Positions 1 through 6,549 of a stretch of 16,814 nucleotides of DNA are shown here, piece after piece. How positions within the stretch are numbered: position 1 is the stretch's first letter; every line of letters begins with the position of its first letter. The DNA comes from DATFLL01 sp035267785 (GTDB lineage Bacteria; Pseudomonadota; Gammaproteobacteria; DATFLL01): contig DATFLL010000089.1 in NCBI GenBank assembly GCA_035267785.1, positions 1-16,814 of the forward strand, in the 5' to 3' direction. The notes beneath the pieces were generated by a model. The model saw only the letters and a list, made by a program, of their open reading frames with translations, made no database searches and was not told the origin of the DNA. The position numbers and the translations under genes were made by a program.

Positions 1-125
1 AGCGGCGAGATGCCCAGGTTACGGGCCGTGGCGGCGGCGCCGTGGACAAAGCGGTCGGCACCCCAGACCAGCAGCGCAAAACCGGCGGCCAGGGCGGCGT
101 AGGACAGCCAGAGGGTGTGGGTCAT
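1..125 (-). CDS. yrbG: Calcium/sodium antiporter, YrbG/CaxA family (5' part only)
   Basis: Reading leftward from an ATG at 125, 41 codons are visible before the window ends. The peptide begins MTHTLWLSYAALAAGFALLV and continues with WGADRFVHGAAATARN, then LGISP. In K+-dependent Na+/Ca2+ exchanger relatives such as E. coli YrbG, the first membrane helix is followed by the same WGAD-RFV-GA-ARNLG-SP alpha-repeat start. It would be an inner-membrane cation exchanger. An in-frame stop lies upstream at 171-173, so the start must be to its left, and no clear Shine-Dalgarno site is seen. It follows mlaA by 65 bp in the same direction and could be co-transcribed. In E. coli, yrbG also sits beside the mla operon. 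The family call is fairly safe despite the truncation; ion specificity cannot be judged. Confidence 0.8.
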   Translation of the reverse strand, partial: MTHTLWLSYAALAAGFALLVWGADRFVHGAAATARNLGISP

Positions 126-190
126 CGCATCAACGCGGTTCGAGGAGTTCGCAAGTGCGCAGTGTAGCAGTTATGACGGGCGTTGCGCGT

Positions 191-973
191 TCACTGCTTC
201 GGCTTCGGGCTCGGCGCGCTCTTGTCCGGCGGCAGCTCGAAGTCGTCGTCGAAGTCCTCGAATTTCTCGCGCGGCGGGTTGCCGTCGTAGACCAGGCTGC
301 GGCGGCGCTGCAGGTAGGCGTCGCGCACGAAGACGTAAGGGTCGAGCGCCGCCTGCTGCAGCACGCGGCTGGCCTTGAGCAGGCTGGCGCGGGTGTCCAC
401 CGCCCGCAGCGCTACCAGCCCCCACTTGGTATTCGTGCTTCGTACATCCCACAGCGGATTGGCGTAGCTGTCGCCCACGAGGCCGACAGTGTCCCGGGCA
501 TCATTCGGCCCGAGAAACGGCAGGACGATGTACGGGCCGGTGCCCACACCCCAATAGCCCAGGGTCTGGCCAAAGTCCTCGTCGTGCTTGGGCAGTCCGG
601 AAGGTGTGGCGATGTCGAGCAGCCCGAACAAGCCGAACACGGTATTGACGCTGAACCGCAGTGTGTCGCTCGCCGCCTGACCGCCCTTCAGCTGAAGCAA
701 GTCGTTGACGATGACGACGACATCGTTGAGGTTGCTGAAGAAGTTCGACACGCCGGTGCGCACGGGGCTGGGCACATGCCGTTGATAGGATTCGGCGACG
801 GGCTTGCCGATCTTGGTATCGAAATCGCTGTTGAAGGCATAGACCTGCCGGTTGAACGGCTCCAGCGGGTCGCTGCGCTCACCGGGACCGGCGCTCGAAG
901 CACAGCCGGCCAGCATCGACAAGCCGAGGAGCGCTACGCAAAGGCGAAGACCGGCTGGGACGCGCACAGGCAT
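191..973 (-). CDS. mlaA: Outer-membrane phospholipid-asymmetry lipoprotein MlaA (VacJ)
   Basis: MlaA is an outer-membrane lipoprotein that, with porins, removes mislocalised phospholipids from the outer leaflet and hands them to periplasmic MlaC. The 260-residue product has a lipoprotein signal peptide with lipobox LAGC, the lipidated Cys being residue 24. It then has the family start DPLEPFNRQVYAFN and the conserved segments VRTGVSNFFSNLND, FSVNTVFGLFGLLDIAT and DFGQTLGYWGVGTGPYIVLP. The C-terminal tail is acidic and then proline/lysine-rich (FEDFDDDFELPPD...). I chose the ATG at 973; a TTG two codons further upstream is possible but would lie directly against the weak GAAG ribosome site. 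The gene is on the opposite strand from mlaFEDCB, about 3.5 kb away. The identification is firm. Confidence 0.95.
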   Translation of the reverse strand: MPVRVPAGLRLCVALLGLSMLAGCASSAGPGERSDPLEPFNRQVYAFNSDFDTKIGKPVAESYQRHVPSPVRTGVSNFFSNLNDVVVIVNDLLQLKGGQAASDTLRFSVNTVFGLFGLLDIATPSGLPKHDEDFGQTLGYWGVGTGPYIVLPFLGPNDARDTVGLVGDSYANPLWDVRSTNTKWGLVALRAVDTRASLLKASRVLQQAALDPYVFVRDAYLQRRRSLVYDGNPPREKFEDFDDDFELPPDKSAPSPKPKQ

Positions 974-1130
974 GGGCAACTTCGTTTGTCTTGTTGTTGA
1001 ATTGGGAGTTGGCCGTGCCGCCGGAGGTGGGGGGATTCCGAGACCCGGGCTGTTCGCAGTTTAATGCAAGCCCGTTCGGCCCTTCAAGTACTTGGCGGCG
1101 CTCGCCCTCGGCTGCCCGCGGCCGGATGCC

Positions 1131-1316
1131 TCAGCGTGCCTCGGTCTTGGTCGCCCCGCAGCGTGGGCAGCGGTACAGCGTCACCAGTTTTCCCGTCTTG
1201 ACGTCGAAGGGTCGTTCCTGGGCGACCTCCCATTTGTGAAAGCCGCTTTTGCACAGGCTCTTGCCGCGGTGGCGTTCCTGCGCGCTGGGCTTTTTGAAGC
1301 GGACAATCTCGCCCAT
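1131..1316 (-). CDS. Small conserved protein with CX4H...CX2C putative zinc ribbon
   Basis: This is a 61-residue basic protein starting MGEIVRFKKPSAQERHRGKS. It has C22-x4-H27 (CKSGFH) and C50-x2-C53 (CPRC), a pattern suited to binding one zinc ion like a small zinc ribbon. No function is known to me, though I believe similar short proteins occur in other Gammaproteobacteria. The start is set by a strong ribosome site GGGAGG with 6 bases to the ATG at 1316. An in-frame ATG at 1334, six codons upstream, overlaps the stop of the epimerase gene and has a poorer site. Either way the gene is tightly joined to the upstream SDR gene on the same strand and probably shares its transcript. The gap of about 157 bp to mlaA suggests mlaA is separately expressed. 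A role in nucleic-acid binding is only a guess from the size, charge and zinc motif. Confidence 0.72.
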   Translation of the reverse strand: MGEIVRFKKPSAQERHRGKSLCKSGFHKWEVAQERPFDVKTGKLVTLYRCPRCGATKTEAR

Positions 1317-1333
1317 CGGATACCTCCCGATCA

Positions 1334-2311
1334 TCAGACCCTGTCACTGGCCGCCCTCAGTCGCTGCAGGCATTCGTACGTGGAGCGTGCGGCTCGCCAG
1401 CGTAGCTCACGTTCGGCGCGGCGCGAGTCCACGGCCAGCGAGTAGCGCATGCCTTCGAGCCAGCCCGGTTCGCCCGCGATGCCGCTAATATGCCACAGTC
1501 CGCGGTGCAGGGCGCGTGCCAGGGCGAAGGGCAGGGGCAGCGCCAAGGCGTGGCGTGCACGCTGCATGTCCCGAAACGACAGCGGCGGATCGGCGGCGAG
1601 ATTGAAGCTCCCGCTGTGCGGGTAGCGCAGGGCAGAGAGGATAGCCTCGGCCACATCGTCCTCCCAGATGCACTGCGTCAGCGGCTGCGGGTCCGGCAGG
1701 CTCGGGTAGAACGGCTGGCGCAAGAGCCATCGCAGCAGCGGTTGGGCGTGCGGGCCGAGAATGACGTGCGGGCGCAGGCGTACGACGCCGGGAACGGGCG
1801 CGTGCCCGGGTTTGGCATCGGCCTCGAATGCATCCAGCCAGTCTTCTACGGCCACTTTGTCCTCGGCATAGGCGAAGCCGGGCATCGCGCGCCGCGGACT
1901 CGATTCATCGAGCAGCGGCGGGTTGTCGGGCCAGGCGCCGTAGACCGCGGCGCTGGACAGATGCACGATCCTCGTCACGCCTGCCGCGCGCGCGAGCGCG
2001 AAGACATTGGCGCTGCCGTTGACGTTAATGTCGCGCATCAGCGCGCGGTGGCCGTTACGATGCCAGGGTCGGCCTTTCAAACTCGTTGGCAGGACCACGA
2101 AGGCCAGATGGATCACCGCATCGACGCCGCGCAAATGCCGACCCAGCTCCGGGGAGCGCACATCGTCCTGCACCTCGGTGTATTTGGCATGACGAAAACC
2201 GCTCGCCCGCAGGTCCACGCCCAGTACCTGCGACACATCCGCCTCCAGGCACAGGCGCGGCAGCAGCACCCGCGCCAGGTGCGAGGCACTGCCGGTGACC
2301 AGCACCCTCAC
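1334..2311 (-). CDS. NAD-dependent epimerase/dehydratase-like extended SDR
   Basis: This 325-residue protein belongs to the extended short-chain dehydrogenase superfamily, whose members act on nucleotide sugars, steroids or flavonoid-like substrates using NAD(P). The Rossmann start is MRVLVTGSASHLARVLLPRL, with an acidic residue at D33 (GVD) that favours NAD over NADP. HLSSAAVYG (117-125) supplies the catalytic Ser region, and Y148-x3-K152 (YAEDK) is the catalytic pair. The dinucleotide motif TGxxGxxG is degenerate: the second and third glycines are S10 and A13. A substrate-side loop RLRPHVILGPHAQPLLRWLL is visible. The C-terminal half is typical for SDRs that lack a clear substrate. The stop overlaps the upstream alternative start of the small zinc-ribbon gene. 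The substrate is unknown; the superfamily call is firm. Confidence 0.85.
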   Translation of the reverse strand: MRVLVTGSASHLARVLLPRLCLEADVSQVLGVDLRASGFRHAKYTEVQDDVRSPELGRHLRGVDAVIHLAFVVLPTSLKGRPWHRNGHRALMRDINVNGSANVFALARAAGVTRIVHLSSAAVYGAWPDNPPLLDESSPRRAMPGFAYAEDKVAVEDWLDAFEADAKPGHAPVPGVVRLRPHVILGPHAQPLLRWLLRQPFYPSLPDPQPLTQCIWEDDVAEAILSALRYPHSGSFNLAADPPLSFRDMQRARHALALPLPFALARALHRGLWHISGIAGEPGWLEGMRYSLAVDSRRAERELRWRAARSTYECLQRLRAASDRV

Positions 2312-2372
2312 GTTTGGCGGCCCGCAAGTTGTTTGTTGGCGCTATTGAACACGCGTTTTCTTCTGTCTCTCA

Positions 2373-2454
2373 AGTTGGCAGTTGGCAGTTGGCGGTCTGC
2401 AGTCCGCAGAAAAAAAGCATGACGGCTTTTGCTGCCGACTGCGAACTGCCAACT
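2373..2454. repeat. Heptamer tandem repeat inside a long imperfect hairpin
   Basis: Three back-to-back copies of AGTTGGC lie at 2373-2393. The third begins a 28-base arm (2387-2414) that pairs with 2427-2454 at 23 of 28 positions without gaps, leaving a 12-base loop. A smaller competing stem AAAAGC/GCTTTT lies at the centre. The element sits 3 bp downstream of the LLM oxidoreductase stop on the minus strand and about 60 bp before the SDR start. It could act as a transcription or RNA-stability signal between those genes, or be a copy of a dispersed palindromic repeat. It does not look like a classic intrinsic terminator because the U-run lies within the structure. Confidence 0.75.
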
Positions 2455-2457
2455 CTG

Positions 2458-3534
2458 TCAGCCGAAGGCTGGCAGCACGTCGCGGGCCATGACGTGCATG
2501 CTGCGCCGGATCTGCTCCGTGGGCAGTACGCCGGCGCCGACGGCGCACAGGACGTGGTCGACGCCGGCGGCCTCGAAGGCGCGCAGCTTGCGTACGCAGT
2601 GCTCGGGGTTGCCGACGATGACCATGCCCAGGGTCTCCAGGGTGGCCAGGCTCAGGGTCTTGTCGATGAGGCCGGACAGGCGCCCCACCTTGCGGTAGTA
2701 CTCGTAGCTGGCGTACAGCTTCTCGAGCACGGGCCGGGTCTGGCCGAGCAGCTGGCGATAGAACCAGACGATGCCTTCCTTGGCGATGCGCCGTGCCTCG
2801 TCGCCGTCCTCCAGACAGAAGATGCCGACGGTCATCCCGACCCTCGGGTTCTGGCCCGGGCCGGGAGCGGCATTGCCGTAATGGCGGGTCCAGGCGGCGC
2901 GGTAGCGCTTGATGTCCTCGCGCACCATGAACCACGGTTTGAACGGCCCGACCAGTGCGCCGATGCCGAGCTCGGCGGCGAGGTCGTAGCTCTCGGGGCT
3001 GACCGCCGCGGTCCAGACCGGGGGGTGCGGTTGCTGAACCACTTTCGGCAGGATGTCCACGGAGTCGAGCTGGAAGTGCCGGCCGCGATAGCTGACGGGC
3101 GTGCCGTCGAAGGAGCGCAGGATGATATCGAGCGCCTCGCGTGTGATGGTCCGGCTGTCGGCCATGTCGGCGCCGAAGCTCGCGTACTCCTTGGGCGAGA
3201 AGCCGCGCCCGAAGCCGAATTCCAATCGTCCTTCGCTCAGCACGTCCAGGGTGGCTAGGCGTTCGGCCACGCGGACCGGGTGATTGTAGGGCAGGGGGAC
3301 GATGGCGTGACCCAGACGCAGTCGCTCGGTGCGCTGCGAGGCGGCCGCTAGAAACAGCTCGGGCGAGGAGCTGTGGGAGTACTCCGGCATGAAGTGATGC
3401 TCGACCAGCCAGGCGGTCGCGAATCCGCACTCCTCGGCGAACTGCAGCTCACTCAGGGTGTCGTGAAAGACCTGGGATTCGTCGCGTCCGGCGAACGCCG
3501 GGACGGACAGTTCATAGAAAAGATCGAAACGCAT
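2458..3534 (-). CDS. LLM class flavin-dependent oxidoreductase (luciferase-like monooxygenase)
   Basis: The 358-residue protein has the bacterial luciferase-like TIM-barrel pattern. It begins MRFDLFYELSVPAF, has EHHF at 45-48 (as in LuxA-type proteins), LRLGHAIVPLPYNHPVRVAE around 72-91, and the barrel segment GRLEFGFGRG at 102-111. Later parts include PPVWTAAVSPESYDLAAELG and a C-terminal VIVGNPEHCVRKLRAFEAAG, typical of FMN- or F420-using LLM enzymes. Such proteins oxygenate or oxidise small organic molecules in the cytoplasm with reduced flavin. The substrate cannot be inferred. There is no obvious ribosome site before the ATG; a TATA-like sequence lies only a few bases upstream, so a very short leader is possible. 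It is divergent from the DUF72-like gene. Confidence 0.9.
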   Translation of the reverse strand: MRFDLFYELSVPAFAGRDESQVFHDTLSELQFAEECGFATAWLVEHHFMPEYSHSSSPELFLAAASQRTERLRLGHAIVPLPYNHPVRVAERLATLDVLSEGRLEFGFGRGFSPKEYASFGADMADSRTITREALDIILRSFDGTPVSYRGRHFQLDSVDILPKVVQQPHPPVWTAAVSPESYDLAAELGIGALVGPFKPWFMVREDIKRYRAAWTRHYGNAAPGPGQNPRVGMTVGIFCLEDGDEARRIAKEGIVWFYRQLLGQTRPVLEKLYASYEYYRKVGRLSGLIDKTLSLATLETLGMVIVGNPEHCVRKLRAFEAAGVDHVLCAVGAGVLPTEQIRRSMHVMARDVLPAFG

Positions 3535-3667
3535 TGGTATAAGATGGGCGCGGCGGACCGATCGGGGCTTGGGCCGCTATTATTTCACAAATTCGGCCCG
3601 CCCGTGACGGGCCAGACAAATTGGCGTCGCTTCGAGCACGGCGGGGTGCGCAACGCAAGACCGGGAC
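3535..3667. promoter_or_regulatory. Divergent intergenic region with nested inverted repeats
   Basis: This 133-bp spacer separates the LLM oxidoreductase (minus) and the DUF72-like gene (plus), so it should hold promoters for both. An AT-rich core CTATTATTTCACAAATT is bracketed by the inverted repeat GGGCCG (3571-3576) and CGGCCC (3594-3599). It includes TATTAT at 3578-3583, close to a -10 hexamer, but no convincing -35 is seen. A second hairpin follows directly: GGCCCG (3595-3600) pairs with CGGGCC (3608-3613). The palindrome around a promoter-like core could be an operator, but this is inference. Confidence 0.35.
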
Positions 3668-4363
3668 ATGAGCACAACGTTCGAACACCGTCTATTGATC
3701 GGCAGCCGCGGCTGGCAGCATGCGGGGTGGCAAGATAGCTTCTACCCGGATGACCTGCCTCCGGAGTGGCGTCTCACCTACTACGCCAATGAGTTTCGCG
3801 TCGTGCTGGTACCCGGCGAGCGACTCGTGGACGAGACGTTGTCGGCCGAGGGCAACCCGGCCCGCTGGTGCGAGGACAGCGACGCGGGTTTTCGCTTTGT
3901 CTGCGAGACGCCGCCGGGTCTGAATACGCCCGCGGATGCCGATGCCTTCCTGGAGCGAATCGCGCCGTTCGGAGAGCGCTGCGTGGGTATTCGTTACGTT
4001 CCCGGTGCCGAGGTGTTGAACCGTCGCGACGAGCTCGATGTCTTATTGGAGAGATTGGCTTCGCATCGAGCGGTCAGCGTCGATCTTGCCGAGCCCCCCG
4101 CCGAGGGGGTCGAGGCCATCTTGACTGCTCACCGCTGCGGCCGGTGCTGGCACGGCCCGCCGGCGTCGGCCGAGTTCGGGCATGGTGGCCTGGCGCTGAC
4201 GGTGATCCCTTCGCCGATGGCGGACCTGCGCGCGCTGCGTGCGGTCGTTGAAACCTGCCTGGCGGCTTCCACGCGGGAACGCATCTCGGTACTTGTATTC
4301 GACGGCTCGCCGCCGAGCGTGGAAACGATAGAGCAGGCGGGCACGATTGCCGACCTGTTGTGA
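3668..4363 (+). CDS. DUF72-like (YecE-related) protein, divergent
   Basis: The 231-residue protein opens with LLIGSRGWQHAGWQDSFYP, then LPPEWRLTYYANEF. This follows the DUF72 pattern of a glycine-tryptophan motif, FYP, LP and YYA-F at the start of a TIM-barrel-like fold. After that it diverges: the usual TVEINSTFY-type strand is replaced by FRVVLVPGERL, and the protein is somewhat short for the family. Later segments (GFRFVCETPPGLNTPADADAF) still resemble the region where DUF72 proteins have F-FKA-P. The biochemical role of DUF72 proteins is not well established. It ends 90 bp before mlaF, with a promoter-like sequence between, so it is probably not a working part of the mla operon. The family call is moderately sure. 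Confidence 0.68.
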   Translation: MSTTFEHRLLIGSRGWQHAGWQDSFYPDDLPPEWRLTYYANEFRVVLVPGERLVDETLSAEGNPARWCEDSDAGFRFVCETPPGLNTPADADAFLERIAPFGERCVGIRYVPGAEVLNRRDELDVLLERLASHRAVSVDLAEPPAEGVEAILTAHRCGRCWHGPPASAEFGHGGLALTVIPSPMADLRALRAVVETCLAASTRERISVLVFDGSPPSVETIEQAGTIADLL

Positions 4364-4394
4364 CGTACATAGTGCCGCGTTGCCCGACCCCAAG

Positions 4395-4424
4395 TTGTCA
4401 AGGTGGGCCCGCCTGGGCCACAAT
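4395..4424 (+). promoter_or_regulatory. Candidate sigma-70 promoter for the mla operon
   Basis: TTGTCA (4395-4400) and CACAAT (4419-4424) are separated by 18 bases and match the consensus at 5 of 6 and 4 of 6 positions. The pair lies 30 bp upstream of the mlaF ATG, just after the DUF72-like stop. A purine-rich GAGGGAG follows at 4435-4441, rather far from the ATG. Confidence 0.4.
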
Positions 4425-4453
4425 GGCGCCAATCGAGGGAGAACACCAAGAAT

Positions 4454-5290
4454 ATGGCCGACACGGACAGACCGCTGGTCGAGATACGCAATCTCAGCTT
4501 TTCGCGCGGTGCGCGCAAGATCTTCGACGGGGTCGACATCGACATTCGCCGTGGCAGCGTCACGGCCATTATGGGACCCAGCGGTACCGGGAAGACGACG
4601 CTGCTGCGACTGATCGGCGGCCAGCTTCGCCCGGCCACCGGCAGTATCACGGTCGACGGCGAACAGGTACCGAAGCTCTCGCGCGGCGAGTTGTATCGGC
4701 TGCGCAAGCGCATGGGTATGTTGTTTCAAAACGGTGCGTTGCTGACGCACATGAACGTTTACGAGAACGTGGCGTTCCCGCTGCGCGAGCACACCGACCT
4801 GTCCGAGTCCATCATCCGTGACCTGGTCCTGATGAAGCTGCAGGCCGTCGGTCTGCGCGGGGCGCGCAGTCTGATGCCGAGCGAGCTGTCCGGTGGTATG
4901 GCGCGGCGCGTGGCCCTGGCGCGTGCCATCGCGCTCGACCCGATGATGATCATGTACGACGAGCCTTTTACCGGGCAGGACCCGATCTCCATGGGCGTCA
5001 TCGTGCGCCTGATCCGTCTGCTGAACGATGCCCTGGGGCTGACCAGCGTCGTCGTCTCCCATGACGTGCCCGAGACGGCATCCATCGCCGACTATATATA
5101 TCTGTTGTCCGACGGGAAGGTGGTTGCCCAGGGCAGTCCGGAGGAACTGCAGCGCTCCGATTCCGAATGGGCACAGCAGTTCCTGCAGGCCTTGCCCGAC
5201 GGGCCGGTGCCATTTCATTATCCGGCGCCCGATTTTCGCGAAGACCTGCTCGCCGGCCGCGAAGCGTCGCCGCAGAAGGGAGCGGCCTGA
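4454..5290 (+). CDS. mlaF: Phospholipid ABC transporter ATP-binding protein MlaF
   Basis: MlaF is the cytoplasmic ATPase of the inner-membrane MlaFEDB complex, which moves phospholipids between the inner membrane and the MlaC carrier. The 278-residue product shows Walker A GPSGTGKTT (41-49), Q-loop LFQNGALLTHMNVYENVAFP, signature LSGGM (145-149), Walker B MIMYDE (165-170) and switch His203 (VVSHD). FTGQDPIS after Walker B is characteristic of Mla/Mce-type ATPases. I chose the ATG at 4454 (MADTDRPLVEIRN) because the family starts here; the ATG at 4403 would fall inside the candidate promoter. The C-terminal extension (PVPFHYPAPDFREDLL) is normal for gammaproteobacterial MlaF. The stop overlaps the mlaE start (TGATG), indicating translational coupling. 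Confidence 0.97.
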   Translation: MADTDRPLVEIRNLSFSRGARKIFDGVDIDIRRGSVTAIMGPSGTGKTTLLRLIGGQLRPATGSITVDGEQVPKLSRGELYRLRKRMGMLFQNGALLTHMNVYENVAFPLREHTDLSESIIRDLVLMKLQAVGLRGARSLMPSELSGGMARRVALARAIALDPMMIMYDEPFTGQDPISMGVIVRLIRLLNDALGLTSVVVSHDVPETASIADYIYLLSDGKVVAQGSPEELQRSDSEWAQQFLQALPDGPVPFHYPAPDFREDLLAGREASPQKGAA

Positions 5291-6072
5291 TGCTCGATAT
5301 CCTGCAGTCCTTCGGCCAGTTCGGCCTGGGGTTTTTCGAGCGCCTGGGGCGCGCCACACTGCTGCTGTTCAACATGGTCCTGGGCCTGCACGAACTGCTG
5401 CCGCGCCCGCGCCTGGTGGTCAAGGAGCTCTATTCGGTCGGCGTATTGTCGCTGTTGATCATCGTGGTCTCGGGTCTGTTCGTCGGCATGGTGTTGGCCC
5501 TGCAGGGCTACAACACATTGGTCGATTTCGGAGCGGAACAATCGCTCGGCGTGGTGGTGGCCCTGTCGTTGGTGCGAGAGCTCGGCCCGGTAGTCACCGC
5601 GCTGTTGTTCGCCGGGCGCGCCGGTTCGGCCCTGACCGCGGAGATCGGTCTGATGAAGGCGACCGAGCAGCTTTCGGCCATGGAGATGATGGCTGTCGAT
5701 CCGATTCGCCGGGTTCTCGGTCCACGTTTCACGGCCGGCGTGATTTCCATGCCGCTACTGGCCGCGATCTTCAGCGCGGTGGGCGTCATCGGCGGCTACT
5801 TCGTCGGGGTCGGGCTGCTCGGCGTGGACCAGGGATCGTTCTGGTCACAGATGCAGTCCAAGGTGGACCTGTATGACGATATCTTTAACGGAGTCATCAA
5901 GAGTCTCGTGTTCGGGGTCGTGGCGACCTGGATCGCGGTCTTCGAGGGCTATGACGCGGTGCCCACCTCCGAGGGGGTCAGCCGCGCCACCACGCGTACC
6001 GTGGTTCATACCGCCCTGGCGGTTTTGGCGCTGGACTTCGTGTTGACGGCATTGATGTTCGGGGAGCACTGA
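5290..6072 (+). CDS. mlaE: Phospholipid ABC transporter permease MlaE
   Basis: MlaE is the integral membrane subunit of the MlaFEDB complex; two copies form the lipid path and receive energy from MlaF. The 260-residue protein has the family hallmarks LFVGMVLALQGYNTLVDFGA, ALSLVRELGPVVTALLFAGR, and then AGSALTAEIGLMKATEQLSA. The E-G-M-AT-EQ coupling helix is followed by AMEMMAVDPIRRVLGPRF. About five to six hydrophobic segments are evident, and the C-terminal EGVSRATTRTVV motif is typical. The ATG at 5290 shares its first base with the mlaF stop. A longer in-frame reading from 5167 lies wholly inside mlaF and is not plausible. mlaD starts 3 bp after the stop. Confidence 0.97.
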   Translation: MLDILQSFGQFGLGFFERLGRATLLLFNMVLGLHELLPRPRLVVKELYSVGVLSLLIIVVSGLFVGMVLALQGYNTLVDFGAEQSLGVVVALSLVRELGPVVTALLFAGRAGSALTAEIGLMKATEQLSAMEMMAVDPIRRVLGPRFTAGVISMPLLAAIFSAVGVIGGYFVGVGLLGVDQGSFWSQMQSKVDLYDDIFNGVIKSLVFGVVATWIAVFEGYDAVPTSEGVSRATTRTVVHTALAVLALDFVLTALMFGEH

Positions 6073-6075
6073 CAA

Positions 6076-6549
6076 ATGTGGCAGTCAAGGGTTGTGGAGA
6101 TTTGGGTGGGGTTGTTCGTCGCTGCGGGGCTGGCGGCGCTGTTTATGCTCGCGATGCAGGTGAGCAACCTCAGCGTGATGAGTACTGAAGGCGGCTATAC
6201 CGTCGACTCGCACTTCGACAACGTCAGCGGCCTGAAGGTGCGCGCCCCGGTGACCATCGCCGGTGTGCGCATCGGGCGGGTGACCGATATCGGATTCGAC
6301 AGCAAGACGTTCCAGGCCGTGGTCACGATGCGCATCAGCGATCGCTATAACAAGATACCGACGGACAGCGTCGCAGGTGTCTATACGTCGGGGCTGCTTG
6401 GCGAAAAGTATATCGGGATAAAGCCCGGTATCGACGATACCAACCTGAAGAATGGCGACCGGGTCAAGGGTGGTCAATCGGCGTTGGTGCTCGAGGACTT
6501 GATCGGCAAATTCCTCTTCAACAAGGCGGCGGAGGGCCCCGGCAAATGA
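6076..6549 (+). CDS. mlaD: MCE-domain substrate-binding subunit MlaD
   Basis: MlaD forms a hexameric periplasmic ring on the MlaFEDB complex through which lipid passes to or from MlaC. The 157-residue product has one N-terminal membrane helix (roughly residues 8-28, VEIWVGLFVAAGLAALFML). An MCE domain follows, starting at the YTVDSHFDNVSGLKVRAPVT motif and running through IAGVRIGRVTDIGFD to YTSGLLGEKYIGIKPG. The C-terminal part is short, as in Pseudomonas-type MlaD, and shorter than the E. coli protein I recall (about 183 residues). It begins 3 bp after mlaE, and its stop overlaps the mlaC start (ATGA). Confidence 0.96.
   Translation: MWQSRVVEIWVGLFVAAGLAALFMLAMQVSNLSVMSTEGGYTVDSHFDNVSGLKVRAPVTIAGVRIGRVTDIGFDSKTFQAVVTMRISDRYNKIPTDSVAGVYTSGLLGEKYIGIKPGIDDTNLKNGDRVKGGQSALVLEDLIGKFLFNKAAEGPGK

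Noticed and set aside
155..1000. 281-codon plus-strand reading frame over mlaA
   Set aside because: Antisense to a complete MlaA lipoprotein; no motif or ribosome site.
2342..3430. 362-codon minus-strand frame overlapping the LLM oxidoreductase
   Set aside because: It is a different frame of the same strand with an Arg/Pro-rich translation; the LLM frame carries the real motifs.
4043..5359. 438-codon minus-strand reading frame opposite mlaF and the DUF72-like gene
   Set aside because: It is antisense to clear MlaF and has the His/Gln/Arg-rich composition of a GC-rich shadow frame, with no recognisable domain.
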